NCBI GenBank assembly: GCA_000719025.1
Contig: JODP01000002.1
Coordinates: forward strand, 1 to 64,000
Reading direction: 5' to 3'
Source of the DNA: Kineosporia aurantiaca JCM 3230
GTDB lineage: Bacteria > Actinomycetota > Actinomycetes > Actinomycetales > Kineosporiaceae
Length of the DNA: 64,000 nt
Notes under the pieces: generated by a model
Seen by the model: only the letters and a program-made list of their open reading frames with translations
Database searches by the model: none
Told to the model about the DNA's origin: nothing
Position numbers and translations under genes: made by a program
Shown here: positions 51,401 through 59,112 of the stretch, piece after piece
Layout of the letters: each line of letters begins with the position of its first letter
How positions within the stretch are numbered: position 1 is the stretch's first letter

Positions 51401-52757
51401 GATGATCGCCGGGGGCCCGCAGTCCGGCCGGACCACGGCCCTGCGCGCTCTGCTGCAGAGCGCGGCCTCCCTCCGCAGCGACCAGGTCCAGACGTACGTC
51501 ATCGCCAATCGGGACGGTGAGCTGAGCAGCTTCGCCGCCCTGCCCAACTGCGGCGCGGTGGTGCACCTCGGCGAGCCCGACCGGGTCCGTCGCCTGGTCT
51601 CCTGGCTCGGCCAGGAGGTGCAGCGCCGCACCCGGGAACGTTTCACCAGCACGGGTTCCCGTCCGGCGGTGGTCGTCCTGGTGGACGGCTGGGAGGGCCT
51701 GGAGAACCGCAGCCAGGGCCTGTTCGACGAGACCAGCGTGCTGACCACACTGTACGAGGTGATCTCGGCCGGTCCGCCGGTCGGCGTGCACGTCGTGGTA
51801 ACCGGCGGCCAGAACATGATCACCAGCCGGCTGCCCGACCTCTACAACCGGCGCATCCTCCTGGCCTTCCCCAACGAGTCCGCCCGCCGGGCCGCCATGG
51901 GTGCCTCGATGAGCCCGCCCCCGCACCTGCCCGGCCGGGGCATCGAGACCACCACCGGTTCCCACGTCCAGGTCGTCCACGCCGGCCCGAACATCGCCCA
52001 GACCATCCCGCTGCGCTCCTCCAGCGCCGCCCCGCAGACCTTCGCCCCCATGCCCATCGACGTCCCGGTGAACGACCGGAACCTCTGGGCCCCGGCCACC
52101 AGCTCCACCTGGATCCCGTTGGGCCGCGGCGGCGCCCAGGTCGAACCGGTCGGCGTCGACCTGTTCGGCGAAGACCCGCATCTGCTCCTGATCAGCGGCC
52201 CCGAGGGCAGCGGCCGTTCCACCTCCGCGGCGGCCGCGATCTTCGCCCTCCGCCAGGTCGGCATCCCCGTCCTGGCCATCGCCCCGCCCCGCTCCCCCCT
52301 GCACCGCGTCTTCACCTCATCGCCCGACCTGAAGCTATTGTCCGGCACATCGTGGGCCGACGAGCAATTGCGCCAGGCCGCAGCCCCTTTCGAGGGTGGT
52401 CAGTACGCGGTCGTGATGGACGACCTGGACCAGATGAAGGTCGAGGCCGGCACGGTCAACTTCGCGCCCGCCCCCACGCTTCTGGACGACCTGGCCGATC
52501 CTGCTTCGGCTGGGCGGCGGGCGCTGGTGCTCTGCGGGAACGCCGGCCCGGTGCTCGACGGCGCCGTGCGCTCGCTGGCCCGGGTGGTGGAGAGCTCGGT
52601 GCAGGGCGGGACCCGTCTCGTGCTCTCGCCTTCCAGCGTTTTCGCGGCCCGGCAAATGGGAATCACTCTGGAGCGTGACCAGATTCTGCCGGTCGGACCG
52701 GGACGGGGCTTTGTGACGGTACGGCGGGCGGCCTGGCCGATTCAGGCCGCCCGCTGA
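48477..52757 (+). CDS. FHA-FtsK/SpoIIIE ATPase of a type VII secretion system (EssC/EccC-like)
   Basis: A 1426-residue motor ATPase. Residues 1-90 are a ubiquitin-like N-terminal domain. An FHA domain (about 93-187; SLGRSAAAELQL, SREHAQI) binds phosphothreonine and could read the kinase encoded at 59113. Two membrane helices lie near 236-275. Three FtsK-type ATPase modules follow, with P-loops GATGAGKS (about 644), GGPQSGRTT (about 979) and GPEGSGRST (about 1240); Walker B of the first is LVMVFDEYA (about 757). It powers export of WXG100 proteins and LXG/Rhs toxins. GTG 48492 is an alternative start with GGTGGGG upstream. Confidence 0.92.
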   Translation: MGGESVILRLTVLDARIGAEHDVEVSAAGTSTVGSLLAALPVRVDNRPCFVGEEQLDPDDLLEHSPLTIGSYLSIGAPGPLTRPVAAQLVGRLQVLSGPDAGRSLSLRSGVSSLGRSAAAELQLRDPKVSREHAQITAGRDGITLTVTEAAEKANGVLVSGTRIVGPRRLSPGERFQVGDDVLEVSASPGPPALTGRGTDGHLEFDRAYAPTPQVNRVVLNLPVAPAGGNNARAMLTAMAVPLVLGVAMAAVMKQPAMLLFAAFTPITMGMTHFTERRQRRARAEQFGTAKQQVVTQMDEATRTETRVRHSQAPDPGTLAMVASGAVRGLWPRDADSDDALLLRVGRYDRDAAVEVRGEPWTGFEEPRLNGVPWTLDLRTTGVLGLVGPAQRTTPVANWLLAQLGTLCSPHDVRIVVLAPDGDTDLAWTRWLPHVTAGDGSQTPCAIGVTAATRAARLDELKQLIALRQDAQRDGYGARFDHHVVVVLQGALALRKVPGIRELLHDGPSVGVYSICIDSRDMIDCRGLVRLDHPESGVVTASGQRSELADAIEPERISSRQAEALARALAPMRDRLSARDDPGALPYPQRFLDLLGIGRITPEDVLKLWDEQPGPTLEVPLGSDAQGPVTVDLAGQGPHTMLAGATGAGKSILLQTLVTSLLLANRPDELNLVLVDFKGGSAFLPFEHCPHVVALIRNTEDDPAQKFDEAAAQRVLASVRAEVRRRESILGRHGGEIDAYWRARSRDSSLPALPRLVMVFDEYARAMDASPDFPKELMAVAGKGRSLGMHLVFATQSLQGKLSPEMKNNISLRITLRQNEKSDSVEVLGVPDAVTIPGRFKGRGLVLCTLDESRQPRPFQSGYLGDPPPDGRARPAQVRLVEWNALGLPRPEARAERTVRETDQTMSITAIEEASRQAFFGPIKRPLLPPLPAQLRPEDLPVPRVPGTLPFALADDPENQEQPVVALDLAGTDRWMIAGGPQSGRTTALRALLQSAASLRSDQVQTYVIANRDGELSSFAALPNCGAVVHLGEPDRVRRLVSWLGQEVQRRTRERFTSTGSRPAVVVLVDGWEGLENRSQGLFDETSVLTTLYEVISAGPPVGVHVVVTGGQNMITSRLPDLYNRRILLAFPNESARRAAMGASMSPPPHLPGRGIETTTGSHVQVVHAGPNIAQTIPLRSSSAAPQTFAPMPIDVPVNDRNLWAPATSSTWIPLGRGGAQVEPVGVDLFGEDPHLLLISGPEGSGRSTSAAAAIFALRQVGIPVLAIAPPRSPLHRVFTSSPDLKLLSGTSWADEQLRQAAAPFEGGQYAVVMDDLDQMKVEAGTVNFAPAPTLLDDLADPASAGRRALVLCGNAGPVLDGAVRSLARVVESSVQGGTRLVLSPSSVFAARQMGITLERDQILPVGPGRGFVTVRRAAWPIQAAR

Positions 52758-52821
52758 TCGGTCTCGAGCATCTCTCGCCCGGCCCGACTCGACCCCGACC
52801 GGCGCCGACCGCCCAACGGGT

Positions 52822-53160
52822 TCAGGTCTCGTCGTTGTCGACGTGGGCGCAGAAGATCCAGCGCACCCCGTCGAAGGGGCTCAGGCGGATCTGATCGGTC
52901 ACCTCATAGGAATCCGTCACCTCGACGTCGTCGCCTACCAGGGTCTCCAGCGCGTCCGCGATGTGGGCGATGTCCTGGCGACCCTCGCTGGTGAGTTCGG
53001 TAAGACGGAAATGCAGGTGCACGTGAGATCCCTGCACCTGCACCCCAAAGGCCAGAGCCTGGCGCGGAATCCGCCCGAGCGCCGCCGCGACCGTCTGCGC
53101 CACCACGTAGTTGTCCCAGACCGGAGACTGGGCCGGATCTTTCGGGGAGGGAAACGTCAT
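52822..53160 (-). CDS. Probable immunity protein to the Rhs toxin
   Basis: A 112-residue soluble, acidic protein (ALGRIPRQALAFGVQVQGSHVHLHFRL..., ending HVDNDET). The ATG overlaps the stop of the Rhs toxin gene by four bases and it is the last gene of the operon: the standard place for a cognate immunity protein. No family is recognised with certainty. It converges on the secretion ATPase gene, whose stop is 64 bp away. Confidence 0.7.
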   Translation of the reverse strand: MTFPSPKDPAQSPVWDNYVVAQTVAAALGRIPRQALAFGVQVQGSHVHLHFRLTELTSEGRQDIAHIADALETLVGDDVEVTDSYEVTDQIRLSPFDGVRWIFCAHVDNDET

Positions 53161-56100
53161 GGCCGAGGCTGATAGGCCGGGCTGTAGGGGACGACACTCG
53201 GGTTCGTCGTGCCCTTGATGAAGAAGACGTCGGTGGGCTGATTGAGGTATCCGGCGCCCGGGTTGTGATTGAACCCGGTGACGCCGCTGGTCTTCACCAC
53301 GATGTCTCCGTTCCGTTTGGTGCCGAGCACTGTAGCGGCACCGCTGTGGAAATCGTCCAGCACCTTCTGGGCATGGCTCACATCCGTGAAGTAGCTCAGT
53401 CCGTGGCCAGGCCTGCCGTAATCGGGATGACCAATGACATGACGGTACTGCGTGTTCGCCACCGTCTTGGCGATGGTGCTGGTGTCGATGGTTGTTCCGT
53501 TGGCCAGCGTGATGATCCGCGAATTCGCCCCGCCGGCCGCCGCCGCCGGATAAGGCGCCAGCCCGAGCGGATCGATGACGGTCAGCGGGTTCACCGAGTA
53601 GTGACGCGGATTGAGGCCGGGGATCAGGCTCAACGGGTCCGGGCTGACGAAGGCCCCCTGATCCGGATCGTAGGAGCGGATCAGGTGGTAGTGCAGCCCG
53701 GTCTCGTCGTCCGGGTACTGCCCGGCGAATCCCGACCGAGGCCCGGCCTCCTCGGCCTCGCCACCCCACACGGACACGCGCCCGGCCACCGGTACCAGTT
53801 CTCCGGAGGCCAGGAAGCCCATCGGCGCACCGTTCAGATCACTGACTGACGGAACGAACCGGGCCGGTCCGGGAGCCCCTTCGGACCAGATGACCTCGCG
53901 CTGCCCCAGCGTCTCTACGGTCTCGGGGTGTGACACCCAGGTGGTCACCGCGGCCTGCTGCCCGTCCGGTGAGAAAATGTGCCTTTCGGCCAGTTGCAAT
54001 CCGTCCCAGACGAAGCCGACCTGGCGCGAGGTCTGCCCTCCCGGGGACACCGAGCGCTTGTACAGCCGGCGACCCACGCCGTCGTAGCCGTACTCCCACA
54101 AGGTGCCGTCGGCCGAACGACAGCTCCGCAGCCGATCCTCGGCATCCCAGGTGTACTGCCAGACCAGCTTCTTGCCGGAAAGCGTCGTCGCCTGGCGTCT
54201 GATCAGGCGGCCCTGACCGTCATAGGTGTAATGGACCCGGCCCGCCCGGCTGATCCGGGAGCCGATCGTCTCCCGGGCGCCGCGGGCGTCCGGCCGTTCG
54301 GCGGCCACCGCGGCGTCCAAGCCCGGTCGCTGCGGCCAGTCCGCGGCCACCACATTGCCGGAACCGTCGTACTGGTACTGCTCACTCCCCTGGTCGCCGT
54401 TCACCGCCGTGACCTGCCCCAGGGCATCCAGTGCGTACGAACGACGGCCGCGGCCCTGATCGGTGATGCTGGTGATGAAACCGTCGGCCCGATAACCGTA
54501 CTCGCGACGCGCGATGACCCGCTCCGCGGCCGCCCCCACCGTGCTGATCGTCTGCCCGATCAGCTGGGAGACCGAGTCCCAGGATCGCTGCAGCACGGTG
54601 TCTTCGCTGAGGCGACGGGAGATCTCGCGGCCGAGCCGGTCGTGCTCAAAGATGAGCCGATGCCCGGAGACGTCGAGAACCAGCGGGCGCCCGGACGCGT
54701 CGTACTGCAACTGACTCTCGGCCCCGGTCGGCGTTCTCCGGTAGGTCCGGCGGCCGGTGGCGTCGTATCCCGACGACAGCGTGCGGCCGTTGACCGTCTC
54801 GCTCAGCACCCGACCGAGAAGGTCCCGTTCGAACGTAACCTCGGCGTCCGGGTTCACGGCCCGGACCAGCTGGCCGAGGGCATCGTAGGCGAGGTGCGTG
54901 GTGGACCCGCCGACCTGGCGCGAGACCACCCGCCCCAGCTCGTCACGGGTCAGAATCACCGACTCGCCGAGTCCGTTGACCCGCTCCACCAGATCACCGG
55001 CCGCATCGTGACGGTAGCCGAGGACCCGTTGGTCGAAGTCGGTCTCCTGGACCAGCTGACCGGCCGGATCGTACGCGTAGCGCCAGACCAGACCACGGGG
55101 ATCGGTGACGGACGTCAACCGCAGTTCGGTGTCGTAGGTGAAGGCGGCCCGGCGCCCCAGGGCGTCGGTCCGCACCGCGGGAAGATCGAAGGCGGTGTAC
55201 TCGATCGTCGAGGACAGGCCGAGAGGATCGACGTACTCCACCAGGTTGCCCTCGCCGTCGTACCGCCAGCGCTCCGTGGTGCCGTCCGGCAGGATGCGCG
55301 CCGCGATCCTCCCCTCGACCGTCCACTCGTGCCGCACCGTGTTGCCCAGAGGGTCGGTCACCGAGACGACCCGGCCGAAAGCATCCATCTGCAGGGCCGT
55401 GGTGGACCCCATCGGGTCGACGACCTCGGTCACCAGCCCGGCCTCGTTCGTGGCTACCCGGGTGACCCGCCCCAGAGCATCGGTCACCGTCGACGGACGC
55501 CCACGGTCGCCATAGGCGTAACGGATCACCGCCCCGGCCGGATCCGTGACCTCCAGGAGATTGCCCGCCGCGTCGTATCGACGGCGCCACGCGCTGCCAT
55601 CGGGTTGTCTCACGTCGATCGGCTGCCCGAACTCGTTCAGCTCGAACTGGGTGGACCGGCCGTCGGGCAGCACCACGGCGGTCAGCTGATCCTCACTGGT
55701 GTAGCGGTACTCGGTCCGCCGGCCGAGAGGGTCGATCAGGGCGCGCCGATGGTGGTACCGATCCCACTCGTACAACGTGGCCCGGCCCAGCGGATCGACC
55801 ACCCGCTCGACCTGCCAGCCCTCATTGAAGTAGTAGGCGGTCTCGGCGCCCTGCGAGTTCACCTCGACAGTTACCCGGTTCTCGCTGTCATAGCGCATCT
55901 CGCCGTCGAGGCAGTGCGCCGACCCCGTCGTGCGGATCACCCGGCCCGCCGCGTCGTACGTGTACCGGTACCAGGTGCCGTTGCGGTCGGTCCACGAGGT
56001 GATCCGGTCGTGCCGGTCGTAACCGAAGCGCAGGGGCAGACCGGAGGAGTTGATCACCTCGGTGAGCCGGCCCGGCGCGTCGTAGCCGTACCGGATGAGG

Positions 56101-57758
56101 GTGACGCCGGGTTCGCCGGGCCGGCCGGCCAGGCGGAACTCGGTGATCCGGCCCTCCTGGCAGTCCACCTCGATCCGGTAGCCGCCGGTGTGGTCGATCT
56201 CGGCGAGCCAGCCGGTGGCCGGGTGGTAGCCGAGGTCGAGACGGTTGCCGTTACGGTCGCTGACGCCGGCCAGGGGGAGCACGACGCCCACCTCGTTGGG
56301 CGGTGGGGCGAACCAGAAGGTGCGGCCGGTCTCGGGTTCGGTGACGCTGTAGTGCCCGTCGGTCCGCCGCGTGAGCCGCAGGCGAGGGCCCTCATCCGGC
56401 AGAGAACTCTCGCCGGGAGCCAGCGGCGGATAGGTGAGCAGGACCGCCTCGGTGTAGGCGAAGCAGACGCCTTGCGCGTCCACCTCGAGGCGCTGGTCGA
56501 GGAAGCTGCTCCAGGACGGGCCGAACCAGCGGCCCACCCCGTAGGCCGAGGAGTAGGTGCGCTCGAGGACGATCGGCAGGAGGCCCGGGAGCTCGAAATC
56601 GGTCATCTGCAGGACCATCTCGCCGGACACCATGTCGATCGGGTCGCGCCCGAGGAATCTGCACTTCAGCGCCCGCCCGAGCAGCTTCGGATCCTTCAGC
56701 GCCCCCCGGATGCCCTTGGCCACGTCCAGAGCGTGCGGGACGGCGCTGGTGACGTTGCGCAGGCCCTTACCGGCCGCCGAGGCCAGCGTGCGGAACCCGC
56801 CCGGCCGGGTCAGGGCGCGGCCCAGGGCGCCCAGGCCCTTGCCCCAGCGGCTCAGGCTGACCACGCCGCGGCCGCCCGGGATCAGGCCCAGGGCGTCGAA
56901 GGCCAGGGTGCCCAGGCCCACTTCTCCCTTGCTGTAGCGCATCAGGTCGTTGGCGAAGATGGCGGCGCTGGCCACCAGGGCGGCGGCCATCAGGGCCCAG
57001 CCGATCGGGCCGGAGATGAACAGCGCGGCGGTGCCCGCGATCAGGGCCACCTTGCCGCACAGCGAGACGAAGTCGTCCCAGGACCGGAACGGCTTGGACA
57101 CCGTGTCCCAAGCCTTCTGCAGCCAGGACTTGTTCTTGATCCCGCTGTCCTCCAGCGCGTCCCCGATGCCGCGGGCGGCCCGCTCCTCCGCATCGCCGCG
57201 CAGCGCGGCGGCCTGGTCGGCAAGGGCGCGGGCCTGGTCGAGATCCGCGTCGGCGGTGCGGGCCCGGCCGGCCGCCTGGCGGATCTGCTCGCGGGTGTTC
57301 TCGTCCAGCGCCACGGTCGCCGTCTCCACCGCGGACGGGGTGAGGTTGACGCTGCCCGCGGCCAGGCCCTGCTGTTCGGGAGGCAGCAGGAGCTGGAGGT
57401 CGCGCAGGGCGGCCCGGTAGCGGACGTCCGCGGCCGAGCCGTCGGCCAGGGCCCGGCCGGCCCGGGTCTGGGCGCCGGCCAGGTCGTCCGCGTACCGGGT
57501 CAGGGCGGTGCCGCACCCGCGATAGGCGACCCCGAGTTTCGAGAGATCGTCCGGCAGTTCGGTGAGCGCGCTGGTGTACTCGGCCGCGTAGTCTCCGGCC
57601 AGCTTCAGCTCCCCGGCGTTACCGGCCAGCGAGCGCAGCCGGGCGGTCTCGTGCTCCACCAGGCCCGCCTGCTCCAGCAGTCGCCGGCCCAGCGCGCGGG
57701 TGCCCTCGACGTCACCCGGCGCCGGGTCGGCCCGGTCCAGAACGGCCCAGTCGCTCAC
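53157..57758 (-). CDS. Rhs/YD-repeat polymorphic toxin, type VII-linked
   Basis: A 1533-residue toxin. The N-terminus (about 1-200) is helical and LXG/WXG-like with no signal peptide, followed by hydrophobic segments (KVALIAGTAALFISGPIGWALMAAALVAS, about 240-270), a DUF6531-like entry (DPIDMVSGEMVLQMTDFELPG), about 900 residues of YD repeats (for example GRVIRTTG, RYTYDAAG), and the Rhs core end LHYHLIRSYDPDQGAFVSPDPL...DPLGL. The last 133 residues are the variable toxin domain: YRHVIGHPDYGRPGHGLSYF, AQKVLDDFHSGAATVLG, NQPTDVFFIKGTTNPSVVPY. It resembles the polymorphic toxin type 50 group, possibly a nuclease, with low certainty. GTG 57758 has GGGGGAG upstream; the longer frame is rejected. 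Confidence 0.9.
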   Translation of the reverse strand: MSDWAVLDRADPAPGDVEGTRALGRRLLEQAGLVEHETARLRSLAGNAGELKLAGDYAAEYTSALTELPDDLSKLGVAYRGCGTALTRYADDLAGAQTRAGRALADGSAADVRYRAALRDLQLLLPPEQQGLAAGSVNLTPSAVETATVALDENTREQIRQAAGRARTADADLDQARALADQAAALRGDAEERAARGIGDALEDSGIKNKSWLQKAWDTVSKPFRSWDDFVSLCGKVALIAGTAALFISGPIGWALMAAALVASAAIFANDLMRYSKGEVGLGTLAFDALGLIPGGRGVVSLSRWGKGLGALGRALTRPGGFRTLASAAGKGLRNVTSAVPHALDVAKGIRGALKDPKLLGRALKCRFLGRDPIDMVSGEMVLQMTDFELPGLLPIVLERTYSSAYGVGRWFGPSWSSFLDQRLEVDAQGVCFAYTEAVLLTYPPLAPGESSLPDEGPRLRLTRRTDGHYSVTEPETGRTFWFAPPPNEVGVVLPLAGVSDRNGNRLDLGYHPATGWLAEIDHTGGYRIEVDCQEGRITEFRLAGRPGEPGVTLIRYGYDAPGRLTEVINSSGLPLRFGYDRHDRITSWTDRNGTWYRYTYDAAGRVIRTTGSAHCLDGEMRYDSENRVTVEVNSQGAETAYYFNEGWQVERVVDPLGRATLYEWDRYHHRRALIDPLGRRTEYRYTSEDQLTAVVLPDGRSTQFELNEFGQPIDVRQPDGSAWRRRYDAAGNLLEVTDPAGAVIRYAYGDRGRPSTVTDALGRVTRVATNEAGLVTEVVDPMGSTTALQMDAFGRVVSVTDPLGNTVRHEWTVEGRIAARILPDGTTERWRYDGEGNLVEYVDPLGLSSTIEYTAFDLPAVRTDALGRRAAFTYDTELRLTSVTDPRGLVWRYAYDPAGQLVQETDFDQRVLGYRHDAAGDLVERVNGLGESVILTRDELGRVVSRQVGGSTTHLAYDALGQLVRAVNPDAEVTFERDLLGRVLSETVNGRTLSSGYDATGRRTYRRTPTGAESQLQYDASGRPLVLDVSGHRLIFEHDRLGREISRRLSEDTVLQRSWDSVSQLIGQTISTVGAAAERVIARREYGYRADGFITSITDQGRGRRSYALDALGQVTAVNGDQGSEQYQYDGSGNVVAADWPQRPGLDAAVAAERPDARGARETIGSRISRAGRVHYTYDGQGRLIRRQATTLSGKKLVWQYTWDAEDRLRSCRSADGTLWEYGYDGVGRRLYKRSVSPGGQTSRQVGFVWDGLQLAERHIFSPDGQQAAVTTWVSHPETVETLGQREVIWSEGAPGPARFVPSVSDLNGAPMGFLASGELVPVAGRVSVWGGEAEEAGPRSGFAGQYPDDETGLHYHLIRSYDPDQGAFVSPDPLSLIPGLNPRHYSVNPLTVIDPLGLAPYPAAAAGGANSRIITLANGTTIDTSTIAKTVANTQYRHVIGHPDYGRPGHGLSYFTDVSHAQKVLDDFHSGAATVLGTKRNGDIVVKTSGVTGFNHNPGAGYLNQPTDVFFIKGTTNPSVVPYSPAYQPRP

Positions 57759-57802
57759 CGGTCTCCCCCTCAGCGTGCTTGTGTCGGCGACCCCGGGCGG
57801 GA

Positions 57803-58096
57803 TCAGGCGCCGGCGGCGGAACCCAGCTCGGAGTCGAGCTGCTGGTGCCGGGAGATGGCCTGGTTGAGGAAGGCGGTCATCCCCTCCAGACCCTGGATCG
57901 CGTTGCTGGCGCCGCTGTTCCACTGCTGGTAGGACTGCTGGAACTTGCCCGACGCCTGGTCGGTGACGAAGCCGCTGCTGACCAGGGCGTCGACCAGGCC
58001 CTTGAGCCGGGTCAGCTGGGCGGTCATCTCCTCGCGGCCGGTGTTCAGCTGGGTGGCCGTGCTCTGCAGGTCTTCGTAGCGGACGTTGATGCTCAT
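57803..58096 (-). CDS. WXG100 family protein (ESAT-6-like)
   Basis: A 97-residue helical hairpin protein with W-N-S-G in QQSYQQWNSGASNAIQ at the turn, the WXG variant. Residues on both sides form amphipathic helices, and the length is standard. Exported by the type VII ATPase, likely as a partner of the Rhs toxin N-terminus, whose gene starts 45 bp downstream. Follows the 215-residue unknown gene by 7 bp. Confidence 0.9.
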   Translation of the reverse strand: MSINVRYEDLQSTATQLNTGREEMTAQLTRLKGLVDALVSSGFVTDQASGKFQQSYQQWNSGASNAIQGLEGMTAFLNQAISRHQQLDSELGSAAGA

Positions 58097-58103
58097 GATC
58101 GGC

Positions 58104-58751
58104 CTATTCCTCGGTGTTGGGTGTGGTTTCGGTATCGGTGGTGCGTTCTTGGGTGGGGCCGGACCAGGCCAGCGTGGCGCTGATCGCGTCGAACAGGTCC
58201 AGCCAGGACTCGGCCAGTCCGGTCTGCGGACTGGTCAGCACGACGTTCAGTACGCCCCCGGTGGGCGCCGGGATCAGCGTCTGCATCATCACGCAGTCGA
58301 CCTCCCGGGAACCGAACCGGATCGTCTCGATCCCGCTCGCCCGGGCCGCGGGACCGGCCTCGAGAGTGACGGTCTCGACCCGCCGCCAGGTCGGGCCGCC
58401 CTCGGTGCGGCCCTGAGCGGTGATCTGCGCGGCGATCGCCTCGACCGTGTTGTCCGACGGATCGGGGGCACCGGCGGTGTGGAAGACCATCAGCAGCGCG
58501 GTCAGCACCGCCTCGTCCTGCGGCTGGGTCATGGCCGCGCACAGCACCGCGCCCTGCCGTTCGGCCTGCTCGGCGGCCTCCCGCAGGGCCCGCAGCAGCG
58601 CCCCGCGATAGGGCGTGAGCCGTTCGTCCTGAGCGATCCGGGTGTCGACCAGCCGGGCCAGGTCGCCGGTGCGGGTGGCCCGCCAGACGTCGAACTCGAA
58701 CCAGATCGGGGGCACCCGGATGATGAAGGCCGGAGCCGTGGCCGTGGTCAC
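58104..58751 (-). CDS. Unknown type VII-associated protein, 215 residues
   Basis: A soluble protein of mixed composition, starting MTTATAPAFIIRVPPIWFEFDVW and ending in an acidic Thr/Glu tail (QERTTDTETTPNTEE). No catalytic motif is seen. It lies between two WXG100-like genes, overlapping the first by four bases, so it is probably a chaperone or adaptor for the secreted complex, like the EspG group, though no similarity to EspG is visible. Function inferred from position only. Confidence 0.6.
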   Translation of the reverse strand: MTTATAPAFIIRVPPIWFEFDVWRATRTGDLARLVDTRIAQDERLTPYRGALLRALREAAEQAERQGAVLCAAMTQPQDEAVLTALLMVFHTAGAPDPSDNTVEAIAAQITAQGRTEGGPTWRRVETVTLEAGPAARASGIETIRFGSREVDCVMMQTLIPAPTGGVLNVVLTSPQTGLAESWLDLFDAISATLAWSGPTQERTTDTETTPNTEE

Positions 58752-59053
58752 GAGGCTCCTCCGGCCGGTTTAACGGTCACCGCGTCGGCCAGCCCCTGGT
58801 CGAGCTGGCCCGCGCCTTCGGCCAGCCCGGCCAGCAGCCCGGCGGCGCGCTCGAGCTCCTGATCCAGCTTCTTGCGGACGTCGGAGGAGTGACTGGCGAA
58901 CTCGCCCAGTGCCTTCTGCACGCGCGCCGAACCGGTGACCCCGCCCCCACTCTCGAACGAGGACCCCAGATCGTTGAACGAATTCCTGATCTCCGCGAGG
59001 TGGCGGCTCATTTCGCCGGCCACCTGCACGTCGACCCCGAAGCGGTCAGCCAT
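58748..59053 (-). CDS. WXG100-like secreted protein
   Basis: A 101-residue all-helical protein: RHLAEIRNSFNDLGSSFESGG..VQKALGEFASHSSDVRKKLDQEL. The usual W-x-G is replaced by a Ser/Gly-rich turn (SSFESGGG). The size, position and pairing with the WXG100 gene two genes downstream support an ESAT-6/CFP-10-like heterodimer partner. Its stop overlaps the next gene by four bases. Confidence 0.75.
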   Translation of the reverse strand: MADRFGVDVQVAGEMSRHLAEIRNSFNDLGSSFESGGGVTGSARVQKALGEFASHSSDVRKKLDQELERAAGLLAGLAEGAGQLDQGLADAVTVKPAGGAS

Positions 59054-59112
59054 GTGTTGCCCCCTTCCCCGGCCCCAGCGTACACAGGAGTTCGGTCATG
59101 AGTGGTCGCGAG

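Noticed and set aside
48594..52304. 1236-codon - strand frame opposite the secretion ATPase
   Set aside because: No motif, low-complexity composition; the + strand has intact FHA and P-loop motifs.
53161..53769. N-terminal extension of the immunity gene to 315 residues
   Set aside because: The extension reads the toxin gene in another frame; ATG 53160 overlaps the toxin stop and gives a compact domain.
53979..57932. 1317-codon + strand frame opposite the Rhs toxin
   Set aside because: It is a shadow of the YD-repeat gene, rich in Arg/Gly/Pro with no domain, created by high G/C bias.
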